Below, piece after piece: positions 10,700-20,378 of a DNA stretch of 64,000 bases. The notes under the pieces were generated by a model that was given only the letters and a program-made list of their open reading frames with translations, had not been told where the DNA came from and made no database searches. The translations under genes and the position numbers were made by a program. Position 1 is the stretch's first letter, and each line of letters begins with the position of its first letter. This DNA comes from Nematopogon swammerdamellus (lineage: Eukaryota; Arthropoda; Insecta; Lepidoptera; Adelidae), in NCBI GenBank assembly GCA_946902875.1, contig OX336336.1, forward strand, positions 29,343,558-29,407,557, given 5' to 3'.

Positions 10700-12150
10700 T
10701 ATGTATGTATGTATGTATATATTCTTTATTGAACACCAATTTATCAAAATTAGGTACAACAGGCGAGCTTAATGCCGCGAGGCATTCTATTCTAACTAAC
10801 CTTTGGGATGTGGGAGAAGTACATGCAGGCGAACAAGAATAGTTTGTGACAATGTGTTAGATTAAAGAAATATGTATGATAAACTACGTACGAATACTAC
10901 ATAGATACTTTAATAAGCATAATATATATGTACATAATAAACTTACATATTATATGTACACGTTGTGTAACACAATCAACTGAATGACAGGAGAGTAAGA
11001 GAAGGGGCGTAAAGATATGTACTTATGTAATATAAATTGCATTTACTTCGGTAAGGAAAGGAGAAGTTTGTTTAAATTTATCTTAAATACATTCATAGAC
11101 GTAGAGGAGCGTAAATGCACTGGCAGATTATTCCAGAGGCGTGCTGTTTGTACTGTGAAAGAGTCCGTGTAGAACGAGCTTGAGTGAGCCGGTATTGCCA
11201 AGAGTAAGTTGTCAGCAGATCTTAAAGCCAGACCGTGAGAAGAAAGAAATTCAAATCGTTCACTCAAGTATTTGGGAGCAGCAGGATCATTAAGTGTGCG
11301 GAAGAGAAGAGAGAGGGCGTGAGAGTTCCTGCGACCACGAACATCGAGCCACTGAAGGCGAGCTCGATATTCAGATATATGGTCATACTTGCGCAATCCG
11401 AAAATATAGCGAATGCACAAGTTAAGAATACGGTCAAGTTTGTTGAGGAGATCCTCATTTAGGTCAAGATAACACACATCAGCATAATCTAGAATTGGCA
11501 ATAAGAGAGATTGTAATTTAATTGATAATTGATTGAGAGCGTAATTTTTGTGCCAGTGGGAATGAAGTTTTGCAAACGCTTGAGAGAGTGAATGCTCCCG
11601 AAGACCTTACGACTGACCTCATTTTAATCTGCACACTCCATGTAAGAGATTCATCGATCATAAGCCCTAAATTTTTAACGCACTTGCAATAGGGGATAGC
11701 TATGCCATTGAAAACAACGACGGGGCGAGTATCCCTGTCCAGCTTTGCCAACAATTTAGATGATCCGATGATTATGACTTGTGTCTTAGCAGGATTAACG
11801 AGCAGTCCGAAGCGCGCAGCCCAATCGAGTACAGACTCAAGGTCTATATTCATGAGGGCTACGGCAGTATGAGTGTCCTCGAGACGGAAGTGACGGTAGA
11901 GCTGCAAGTCGTCAGCATATAGATGGTAGGAACACATAAGAGAGACAACAATATTGTTGATGAAAATGGAAAATAGTAATGGAGAGAGCACACCGCCTTG
12001 TGGTACGCCGGCAGTGATGTCGCACCACTTAGAAGTGGCATTGTTGACACGAACGCACTGGCGACGACCGCTGAGATAGGAAAAGAACCAATCGAGTACT
12101 GACTGTGAAATGTTCAAGGAACGCAGAATAGCAATTTTTTTTTTCATATT
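10700..12150 (-). mobile_element. CR1/Jockey-like non-LTR retrotransposon, 3' half, frameshifted
   Basis: The minus strand encodes the second half of a reverse transcriptase. The palm motif 'GVPQGGVLSPLLFSIFIN' comes first, then the catalytic 'YHLYADDLQLY' with both aspartates, then a thumb and C-terminal region ending in '..TARLWNNLPVHLRSS..'. The frame breaks near 11500-11620, splitting the protein into 12171-11518 and 11501-11043. The 3' end has AATAAA and a 'acatacat' tail near 10700. The 5' end stops near 12150 in AT-rich sequence, so the N-terminal fingers and the endonuclease are absent. It is not functional. Confidence 0.85.
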
Positions 12151-12239
12151 TTTTTTTATATATTTTTTCATTTATTTTCTTTTTATTTTTATTTTTATTA
12201 AACCTTCTTTATAAATAAACTTAAAACTTAATTTTTTTT

Positions 12240-12308
12240 AAGCAATATTACGGTGTTGTTTTCACTTCTGCCGGCACTCCCGGAGTGCACCTGAGGCTTT
12301 TTTTATGG
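12240..12308 (+). mobile_element. SINE E tail fragment
   Basis: The stretch 'agcaatattacggtgtt' followed by 'cacttctgccggcactcccg' and 'gagtgcacctg' matches the tail of the tRNA-like SINE E at 30300-30440. The head is absent. Confidence 0.65.
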
Positions 12309-12379
12309 GGAGCACGACAAATGGCCCGTATGGCAAATATCATGTTTGCAGGTATGTGGAGGTGTGTACTCACTGGTTC

Positions 12380-12990
12380 GTTCGGTTCGGTGCGGTGGAA
12401 GTGGAGCGCGGTGGTGGGTCAACGCGGGTGCGGGCCGCGCGCCGCGCCGCCCGCGCCCCGCGCCGCCGCCGCCCGCATGCTATCAGCTGGCGACGCGTGC
12501 CGCCGCCGCCGCCATGCCGCGCCGTGCGCGCGCCGCATGCGCCGCGCTCACCGCGCCAGCCCTGCCGCACGAAACAACTCTCCGTCATCTCCGCACACCG
12601 CATAACAACCATTGCCACCCAAAGAGGCATTATACTAGAGTTATCACTCCGAAGAAATATACAGAGAAGCGGTGTCCCAGCGGCTGAGGTATGGGGTAAG
12701 GTAGCAGGGAGACGGAGCGCAGAGTGGAGCGGAAGAAGGGAGCGCGCGCGGGCGGAAAGCGTGCGGGAGACGGTCTGGCGGCCGGTGTGGGGGCTCGCAC
12801 GGGGCGGTAAGTGTGCGGGAGTCAAGGGGTAGGGAGAACGATCGCACTCGTGCGTCGGTGTGCATATTATTGTCTTTTCATTCTAACACTTCATCTCCAG
12901 ATTCGCCATCCCACCTTCGACTAGCTAGTAGCTACATATCATTAACGTTTGCGTGAGCGCACGGACGAAGATGTGTAAATGTATTAGTTT
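12380..12990. other. CpG-rich block without a recognised gene
   Basis: The block at 12400-12560 is dominated by 'gccgc' and 'cgcgc' words, and open frames exist on both strands because stops are rare in such DNA. None resembles a known protein. It could be a promoter or untranslated first exon, but no splice donor or start stood out enough to call one. Confidence 0.3.
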
Positions 12991-13149
12991 AAAGTAGGCG
13001 AGGCGCGATCGCAGCAGGCAGACGACGACTGCGCGCTGCGGCCTCTCGCGCTCGACTAAGAGACTTGAGGACCGTGAACCGCAACTTGTTGGAACATGTT
13101 AGTTGGCCGAGTAAGTTCTCTAGTACGCTAGTATATAATACCTCTTTGG

Positions 13150-13446
13150 TGCCCCAAAAAGAGTAGCCCCACTGCATCTCTCCTCATGCATGTCGAACAA
13201 TGCGACAAAGGTATAAGGACAAGATGCCGTGCTAAAAGGCAACAGGGCAGCCACTTCTCACCTTGACACGGGTCTTCCACCGAGTCATGCAGGAGGTGGG
13301 TCTTCGTGCCATACTTGATGCTTGATAGATATCTTGTCCGGATACTTTGCGAGACGTAGTGGGCGGTGTTGTGCTGTAATTTACAAGAGTACTTGCAGCA
13401 CGATCGCTCTGCTTACCTCTATTGACTGTACGGTACGAGTATGCAT
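13150..13446 (+). mobile_element. Repeat family C copy
   Basis: The order is 'gagtagccccactgcatctc' (head), 'aggacaagatgccgtgc', 'ggcaacagg', then 'cttgtccggatactttgc' and 'gtgctgtaatttacaagagt'. This is the same layout as 32330-32680 and, reversed, 28907-29171. It has a single copy of the region that is amplified seven-fold at 1973-2434. No tRNA-like promoter or coding frame is evident. Confidence 0.75.
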
Positions 13447-13564
13447 TTTGTGAACTACGTTACAAGGCTACTTCTTAGTTTTTAGATTTTATTCTTACGG
13501 TTAGTATAAATGTAAAAAAAATTTAAGTTGGCATTCATATTTGGATTATTTTATGTAATCCGGT

Positions 13565-13925
13565 AAGAGTGGCTGAGTCAGAAGGGCCAAAGCACACGCT
13601 CCGACCAGCCACACCGGAGATTTCCCTTCGGATTGCTGGCTATATATACTTGGCTACAGGAGAACACAACCGAGGCCGCTATGCCACCTTACGGTGGTAG
13701 CAACCCAGTCGGCTACAATTTGAGCCAACCACCTAGTAAGGGGCAAGGGAAGGGACCTACAGTTTTACACCGGTTCCGAACGCTGAAGCAGCAGGTGTAG
13801 GTATGCACGTAAATTTTTTCGTCAGAAAAAAATCATTGGTGCACGCCGACCGGATTCGAACCTCGGACCTCTCGCATGAGAAGCAGATGCCTAAACGACT
13901 CAGCAACAAGCCGCTTAAGACTGTC
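13565..13925 (-). mobile_element. SINE B copy (tRNA-like head)
   Basis: On the minus strand the head reads 'ggcttgttgctgagtcg' (A-box region) and 'ccgaggttcgaatccggtc' (B box). The shared SINE core 'aaaactgtaggtcccttccc' and 'cttactaggtggtt' follow. The tail then differs from SINE A ('ctcaaattgtagccgactgg'). Other copies lie at 41430, 48640 and 56877. Confidence 0.8.
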
Positions 13926-13934
13926 TGCACCTCT

Positions 13935-14310
13935 CAGCTGTCAGCCTCGATAGCTCAGTGGTGCAGACAGTCAACTGTCGCTATTGAATGTTAAGCAACG
14001 CTGGGTGCGGTCAGATGGGTGACCACTGACCGTTGGAGGCTGACCGAGGTTCGGATTCCTCGTAAAACTGTAGGTCCCTTCCCTCCTAATCTTACTTGGT
14101 GGTAGGGTTTAACCCGCCCGGGTTGGTACCACCGCACTGAATGAAACGTCGGTCAAAACGGCTATGTAAATAGTTTGTGTTTTCCGACCAGTTCAGTCGG
14201 CACGATCAAAGGGGGAAGCACTGACATGGCACCTAGTTCACCCGGTGTTATGGGCTGACATCACGGACGTTGTAGGTGATGTAGCCAACCGTGTCAGTTA
14301 CCATAAAAAA
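13935..14310 (+). mobile_element. SINE A copy with tRNA A box and 5S-like block
   Basis: The head reads 'cctcgatagctcagtggtgc' and then 'gttaagcaacgctgggtgcg' and 'atgggtgacca'. The second block matches the 5S rRNA internal control region, with a short deletion removing 'tacttgg'. Core and tail are full length and end in a poly-A run at about 14303. It lies head to head with the adjacent SINE B on the other strand. Confidence 0.85.
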
Positions 14311-14317
14311 AAAAAAA

Positions 14318-14631
14318 GAGACGGAAGTTAACTTTCTCCATACAAAATCGTCTTTCGACATTTATTTTTTCTAGCCCCCTAAACCTTATCCGACTTTTAC
14401 CATTTTTTTTTCTTGTCTTAAGGACAGTCCAATCGACGTTTTTTTTGTTTAAATGAAATACATATACTGAAAACACCGGAGCTAAAAAAATTTATTTCGA
14501 CCGAAAAAAATGAATTTTTTTTGAAGTCATGAAGTTTGTCAATTCTAAAAATCGGATAAGGTTTAGGGAGGTAAAAACATAAATGCCAAAAGACGATTTT
14601 GTATGGAGAAAGTTAACTTCCGCCTCGTCTT
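14318..14631. mobile_element. Foldback MITE
   Basis: The left arm 'gacggaagttaactttctcc' with 'atacaaaatcgtcttt' is mirrored by 'aaagacgattttgtatggag' with 'aaagttaacttccgcctcgtc'. A second inner pair is 'ctaaaccttatccga' with 'tcggataaggtttag'. One arm of the same family recurs at 42185-42330. Confidence 0.85.
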
Positions 14632-14789
14632 AATGCTCTCTCGTCACGTCTGTGTGATTGATTGCGTCCTGTATTATTGCTTATTTTATATCCTTTATTT
14701 CACATATTGAAAATTTGTACATTAATTTTATATATATTATACAAAAAAGTAATAAAAATACACAAAATTAATATAAAAATTAAATACGG

Positions 14790-15066
14790 TAATACCGCCG
14801 GCGGCGGGAGACAAGCCTCCAAGCACGCCGGCGGGTGCAGGCCGTGGCTACGGAGCTCTCCGGGACGACGCGAGGCAAGCTACGAGCGATAGGTGGTGGT
14901 ACTAGACACGTAGGCCACCACCACCCCCACCTCGGAGAGCTCCGTATCCGCCGGACTGCACGGCGACGTCGTCGCGCAGGTCTGTTAAACGTCGTCATCT
15001 TCGCGCGCGCGTCGTCGTTGCTTATAATTATTATGGATAGGTCCAGTAAGAAAAGAAAAGGCGACT
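14790..15066. repeat. GC-rich hairpin region
   Basis: The segment 'tacggagctctccg' at about 14850 is mirrored by 'cggagagctccgta' at about 14933, with a loop containing 'taggtggtggtac' and 'ggccaccaccacc', which also pair in part. No gene was recognised. The pattern fits a small foldback element or a decayed inverted repeat. Confidence 0.5.
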
Positions 15067-15310
15067 AAGGGATATGACTCCCTTCTTATATTACTAGGTG
15101 GTAGGGTTTAACCCGCCCTGGTTGTTACCACCACACTGAATGAAAGGTCGGTCGAAACGGCTATGTAGTTTGTGTGTTTTCCGTCCAGTTCAGTGTAGCC
15201 GGCACGACCGAAGGGAAGCACTGTCGTGGCACCAAGTTCACCCGGTGTTATGGGCTGACATCACGGATGTTGTAGGTGATGTAGCCAACCGTGTCAGTTT
15301 CCATAAAAAA
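15067..15310 (+). mobile_element. Recombinant SINE (family C head joined to SINE A core/tail)
   Basis: The copy reads 'gactaagggatatgactccc' and then 'ttactaggtggtagggttta'. This is the end of the family C head followed directly by the SINE A core, without the tRNA/5S head. The same junction occurs at 32798, 62960 and, reversed, 49120, so it is an amplified recombinant and not a chance adjacency. Confidence 0.8.
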
Positions 15311-15640
15311 AAATTGGTTGTCTGTAAAGTCGGTTTACCGACGATAGTTTTACGTGATGACGTGGAATAATCGTAGTACATAGAGCAAAGATCAGTAATT
15401 CTATTTCCAGTAGAAAGATTAATCATCTTGTGACTGGCCATCAATAAAATTCTGTTGTCTGATCTTGACAGTTTTACTTCTTAAGACGTTTCCATGGTAA
15501 CTTTGACTATACCGATTGTGCCTCTCTATCGCTTGTTACGCGCTCTCGCTTGCACACACAGGCTCAGATGGAACGTGACACTTTTTCGTGTGTGCAGCCG
15601 GTGTTCATCAATTTATAAGACGTGACGTTATCACGTAAAA
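15311..15640 (+). repeat. Dispersed repeat G, copy 1
   Basis: This copy and 55155-55460 share 'attggttgtctgtaaagtcg', 'gatagttttacgtgat', 'gcttgcacacacaggctcag' and 'gtgttcatcaatttataaga' in the same order. Both copies are on the plus strand. No coding capacity or terminal repeats were recognised. Confidence 0.75.
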
Positions 15641-16379
15641 AAAAATTAATATTCCTCGTATTTCACAAGACAGCCTGCTTAAAATAAGCATCGAACTAAG
15701 TTTAATTCATTCAAAATGATGTATGTATGACTGAGCTGAATGTAAAATTATACTGCTGCGCAATCCGGCCTCCTCACGGCACGCTGGCTGCCAATCTCCG
15801 GCGTTTTAGTTCATTTGAATATTTCTAGATGTCTCTACTTGTGTGCCTGTGAACTAAATAGCGGAATAAACACTTCACGCTCGGATGATGAATCTAAATA
15901 CGATCTCCAGTTTCAGTACAGCTAATCTACATAATATTATAGCCTTTTGTTAATATTTTTTAAGAGGATTCATATGGCAAAACAACAAAAATTGTTAAAC
16001 TTCCAACAAAAATTTAGTTCTATGAAATATATAATATGAAAAAAAAAAATTTTTTTTTAAACTAGATAATAATATGTACTAAACACCGAAGCAGTCTTTT
16101 TTTTACAGTATCTTTTCATGGTGAAAAAAATTTCTGAATCTTTTAATTTCTTATGTCGAGCTAGCTCCATACTGGATAATTATTTTGAAATAAAATTTAC
16201 GTCATTGTATGGGGAATTTCATTTTCTAGACACTAAAGCAGCATTATTTGAAAAAAAACATCCTAATAATTAAAAAAAAAAACAAAAACTACAATGTTCA
16301 CCATATAAACGCGCGCACTGCGCTCGATTGCTCAGTGCCGCCGCGCCGACTCGAATTTTGGTTTTGCCATATGAATCCT
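15641..16379. other. No gene recognised
   Basis: AT-rich sequence with several poly-A and poly-T runs. No coding or repeat unit could be supported. Confidence 0.3.
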
Positions 16380-16811
16380 CTTAATAGCTTTTGCCCACGG
16401 CTTCGCTCGCGTGAAATTTGTATTTATAAAGAAGAAAGTGATTAAGCCCGCTAACGTAACTTTATTTTGGCGCGCGGAACAATTCGAGGTCGGATTTAAG
16501 AGCCACATGTTAACGTAACCGGAACTCAATGTTACTTAGCCTATCATGTATCACGTTTAGGTAGATGTGCTTGTACAGTCAAAGATGTACAGTAAGTTAC
16601 AACGAATTGGGATGATCGATTTTAAAATTATGGAGGAATATACAAACGTAGAGAAAATATTTCTAAAATCGTCAATTTAGTTTTAGTATCATACTAGGGG
16701 CGTTCAATAAAAAGTGAGAATGTCTACAAACTCTTTAAAAAAACAAAAAAAAAGTAAATACTGGCTGGAAAAGCTGGACCTTGATTAGATTTTAAAAAAG
16801 GAAGGAATTTA

Positions 16812-18384
16812 AAAACACATCAAAAGTGTCTAGGGATATGACATATTTGTTCAAGTAAAATAAAATGTACCTGTTTTTTTTTTTAAGTTCTAAATCTCTT
16901 ATTCTATCATGTAACCATATTTTTATGTAGGATTTTGGGATTTTTAGGGACAAAATTAATTTTTTTTGTAAAGGTGTTCTCACGGATTAAATTTACAACA
17001 AAAAAGATGTCATGAAAATAAGGAAACATTAAAAAAAATTGTTTTGTTTTTATTAAATGTATCACTAATAATCAGTGAATCCACCCCTTACATTAATTAC
17101 GCATCTACGCCTATTGTGCATACTTAAAATTAAATTATCAATATCCGCCTGAGGAATTTGGTCCCAGGTAATACTTAAGTGCACAAACAGCTCTTGTCCC
17201 GTCGCGATGTTGCCTGGCTGATGCCGCAAAGCTCTTCTCTGGAGCATGCCCCATGCATGCTCAATAGGATTGAGGTCTGGAGATTGAGCAGGCCACGGCA
17301 TCACCAATACATCACGCGCCTGAAGTTCCGCCGCAACGACCCGCGGCATGTGTGGGCGGGCATTGTCATGCATAAGGACAAAATCTGGACCCATATGCAG
17401 TCGGCATGGCACGATGACAGGTGTCACCACCTGGTCGCGATATCTTGCAGCAGTTAGGTACCCATTTATCAAAATAAGATCAGTTCTCCCACCGCTGCGA
17501 ATACCCGCCCAAACCATGATGGTGCCACCCTTGTAGGGATGAACCTCTTGAAGGTTCTGGAGACGATTTTCTCGTCCAGGTGTCCGCCAGACACGAATTA
17601 TTCTCGTATCTGGGTGAAAGCCGAAACGAGACTAATCCGTGAAGAGAACTGACGACCACTGTTCATTAGTCCAATTTAGGTAAGCAAGAACCCATTGTAG
17701 TCTCCTTGCGCGATTCTCACGTCGAAGCGCTGGGACTCGAAGCGTTCTACGGGCATGAAGGTTGACTTCGTGCAATCGGTTTCTGACAGTTTGGTCGCTG
17801 ACAAGTAAACCTTCTTCTGCCTGCAGCCATTGGACCAGCTGCATCGCCGTAGCTGTGGGTTGTCTTCTGGCCGCTACTTGGAGAATACGGTCTTGCCTGC
17901 GGCTGGTTATGCGAGATCTTCCTTCGTGTCGTTCAGCCACACTTCCGTAGGCACGGTATCTTGTCCACAGCCGAATGATGACATTCTGTCTAGTGCCCAA
18001 GGCCTCAGCCACGTCGCGCTGATAGCGGCCGGCTTCCAGCATCCCCACCGCTCGTAACATCTCCCTGGTCAAATAAAGTCGCGCCATAGAGTCTGAAGTA
18101 TCGAGTTAACACGCAAGATGAATTTGACTTTAAATTTCGCGGTTAGATGTGTATAGAATTAAAAAGAAATCACAACAAGAATTAAAAAGAAATCACAACT
18201 TTAGACTTGGTGCTGCAAATAATGTCTAACAAACTGATAAACTGTCACAAACACAAACATTATGAGTCACGTGATAGAATTCGAGATGGCGAAGCATTCC
18301 AAATTCAAACTTGAAAAAAAATATTGGTACTTTTTATTTTACTTGAAAAAATATGTCATATCCTTAGACACTTTTGATGTGTGT
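16812..18384 (-). mobile_element. Tc1-like (DD34E) element nested in a mariner
   Basis: Inverted ends of about 55 bp: 'acacatcaaaagtgtctagg' and 'gatatgacata' at left mirror 'tatgtcatatccttagacac' and 'ttttgatgtgtg' at right. TA follows the right end (18384-18385), and a TA at 16810-16811 precedes the left. The interior holds one transposase gene on the minus strand. The high similarity of the two ends and the near-intact gene show it is the youngest layer of the nest. Confidence 0.88.
17065..18087 (-). pseudogene. Tc1 transposase with a single amber stop
   Basis: The minus frame encodes 340 residues, the usual Tc1 transposase length, starting 'MARLYLTREMLRAVG'. The N-terminal half is a paired-type helix-turn-helix region with an 'EGRSRITS' linker. 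The DD34E catalytic triad is visible: Asp in 'SVLFTD', Asp in 'LMHDNARPH' and Glu in 'SPDLNPIEHAW', with exactly 34 residues between the last two. The only break I see is a TAG at 17634-17632, immediately after 'FTD', where the family almost always has Glu before 'SRF'. A single G-to-T change would explain it. The gene is therefore very recently inactivated, unless the stop is an assembly error or is suppressed. Confidence 0.9.
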
Positions 18385-18429
18385 ATCTTTTGTTTTTAAA
18401 CAAATGAACGTCTTTTCTTTGCAGTCTGT

Positions 18430-19127
18430 CATAGCGTAAGTATCTGCATGTATCTGTGCTTGAAATATTTCACTACTGAACGAGTTAATCAAGACTTACA
18501 GGATACTTTAGGAACAAATGCTCCATCGTATTCTACAGTTGCACGTTGGTGAGCCGAATTTAAACGTGGAAGAACATCCACCAAAGATGACACTCGCTCG
18601 GGTCGCCTAACGACGGTGGTGAGGTGACCGAAGAAATGGTTAAAAAAGTTGAAAAATTTGTTTTAGCTGATCGTCGCATCACGGTACGTTTTATATAACC
18701 GAAGAAACAAAGATTTCGACTGATAGTGTGCATAGCATTTTACACGAACGCTTGGGTACGGAAAAGGTATCCGCGCGCTGGGTCCCCAGAATGCTTACCG
18801 ATGCACAAAAACAAACCAGGCTGAGCATGTCTCCAAGTCCGCTGCAATTCGAGATGCTGGCTTCGAAATTCTCGAGCATCCTCCATATTCACCCGACCTT
18901 GCCCTAGTGATTTCTATCTATTTCCAAGGTTGAAGGAGTATCTGAGAGGACAGAGATTCGAAGATGATGAAGCAGTAGCCGCTGCACAAGCCGCTGCAGT
19001 ACAGGAATTTTTAGGTGCTCATGATGAAGAATTTTTTAAGAAAGGAATTTTAAGCCTAGAAATAAGATATTCCAAGTGTGGTAAGCTAAGAGCAAAGAGA
19101 TGTTTAATGTCTTTGGCTAAGAGGTGA
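18430..19127 (+). pseudogene. Mariner transposase remnant
   Basis: Translated pieces, in order, are a helix-turn-helix region ('YSTVARW', 'AEFKRGRTSTKDDTRSGR'), 'ITEETKISTDSVHSILHE', 'SARWVPRMLTDAQK', then a jump directly to 'SKSAAIRDAGFEILEHPPY' and 'SPDLAP', and finally a C-terminal frame ('LKEYLRGQRFEDDEAV') ending at 19127. The segment that should carry the first catalytic Asp and the 'HDNA' motif is deleted near 18822-18830, and several frameshifts are present. It cannot encode an active enzyme. Confidence 0.85.
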
Positions 19128-19500
19128 CCCTATCGAAAAATTTCATAACATTTAATAAAAATTACTTGCAATATACTCATTCTCACTTTTTATTGAACGC
19201 CCCTCGTACATACTCATCTATCATAAAACAAAGTAACTTACTCCATGACCATCCCTTACAGATGTATTATTTATTAGTATTGACTAGCTGAGCCCGCGGC
19301 TCCGCTCGCCTTGTTTTCATGTTCTACAATGCCTGTTGAGACTACTGCCTAGACTATTTAAGCATTGGATCTTAGCTTGACGCACCGCCGCGCCGCGCGC
19401 CGCTGGCACATCGAACCTCAACACAAGGCACTTGATGATACGTCATTGGGCATTTGCCGTTTTCTTTTTGACAATCATCTTTTAAAATAAAATTCTACTT

Positions 19501-20200
19501 AAAGCCTGACCAGGAATATATGAGGGGCCGCCATATTGCGGAATTTCGTTGGAACTAATTTCTTACACTGGCCACAATTATGTTTGATGCTTGATAATCT
19601 GTTGTCAATGTCAAAATTGCTTCTGAACTGACATTTAGGTGAAACGTTATGTCACTGTAGTGAGATTGTCATGAATTGGCCGCCGTAATGTACAATTAGG
19701 TAATTATTTTTTTGTTCTATCTAGGTGTATCTCAAGCATCTATTTACAGAATAGCAAACAAAAGAGGGACGTAAATATTATTCGTTCTGAACAAAAAACA
19801 CTTTTTGACTTTACAGAAATACGAAACGTTCGAATAAAAATAGCTTAGGTAAGTTTTTCTGAACTAGAATTTTTATTAAAAAGTTTAGTGTTTCAGCAAG
19901 GTCGATTAATAATTTTTTTAATAATTTGTACACTTTGCTTCATGACATATCTGCAGATACATGGAAAAAATGTTGTGAACATGTAAATGTCAAGGCTAGT
20001 TCTTTTTACATTGACATCAAAATATATATAAAAGATGCATTAAATTAAAATACATTTTGTATATCTTATTGTGTATTTCAGTGCAAAAGTACATTTTGAA
20101 TAAAAACATTGGCCAATTCAATATGTGCGTACTTTACTGAATGTTGCTATATAAAAGTGGCTCCATCTTGACAGCTCTCATATATTCCTGGTCGGGCTTT
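19501..20200. mobile_element. 700-bp MITE, copy 1
   Basis: The ends are inverted: 'aaagcctgaccaggaatata' at left, 'tatattcctggtcgggcttt' at right. A full-length copy in the opposite orientation lies at 44332-45044, and the two match closely throughout (for example 'gatgcttgataatctgttgt' and its complement). There is no open frame of note, so this is a non-autonomous DNA element. Superfamily is uncertain. Confidence 0.85.
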
Positions 20201-20378
20201 TAATTAAACACAGACACGCAACACACAAAAATTAAAAATACAAAAAAGTGTACTGCGTGACACATTGTACTGGCCTGTCATTTCCCTGTCAGCTAAATAA
20301 AGATTAAAGATATAGTCATGTTTGAGTAAATCACTGCAGTTTTGTATGAATAACTTAAAATATCCATATAATATCAGC

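Larger units (their letters stand above)
16694..19206 (+). mobile_element. Mariner-like element, itself interrupted
   Basis: The ends are a nearly perfect inverted repeat: 'ggggcgttcaataaaaagtg' at left and 'cactttttattgaacgcccc' at right, with TA target duplications at 16692-16693 and 19207-19208. The element is plus-oriented and carries mariner transposase remains at 18430-19127. A complete Tc1-like element (16812-18384) sits inside its left part. Without that insertion it would be about 0.95 kb, shorter than an intact 1.3-kb mariner because part of the transposase is deleted. Confidence 0.88.
16380..19290 (+). mobile_element. Repeat family D copy split by a nested mariner
   Basis: The left part (16380-16693) and right part (19207-19290) together reproduce family D as seen uninterrupted at 47428-47795. 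The order is 'cacggcttcgctcgcgtgaa', 'aagcccgctaacgtaac', 'tttagttttagtatcata', then 'agtaacttactccatgacca' and 'tcccttaca'. The break is exactly at a TA that is duplicated on either side of the inserted mariner. Confidence 0.85.

Noticed and set aside
12285..12832. Overlapping frames of 106-175 residues on both strands
   Set aside because: Arginine/alanine-rich chance frames in CG-rich DNA without family similarity.
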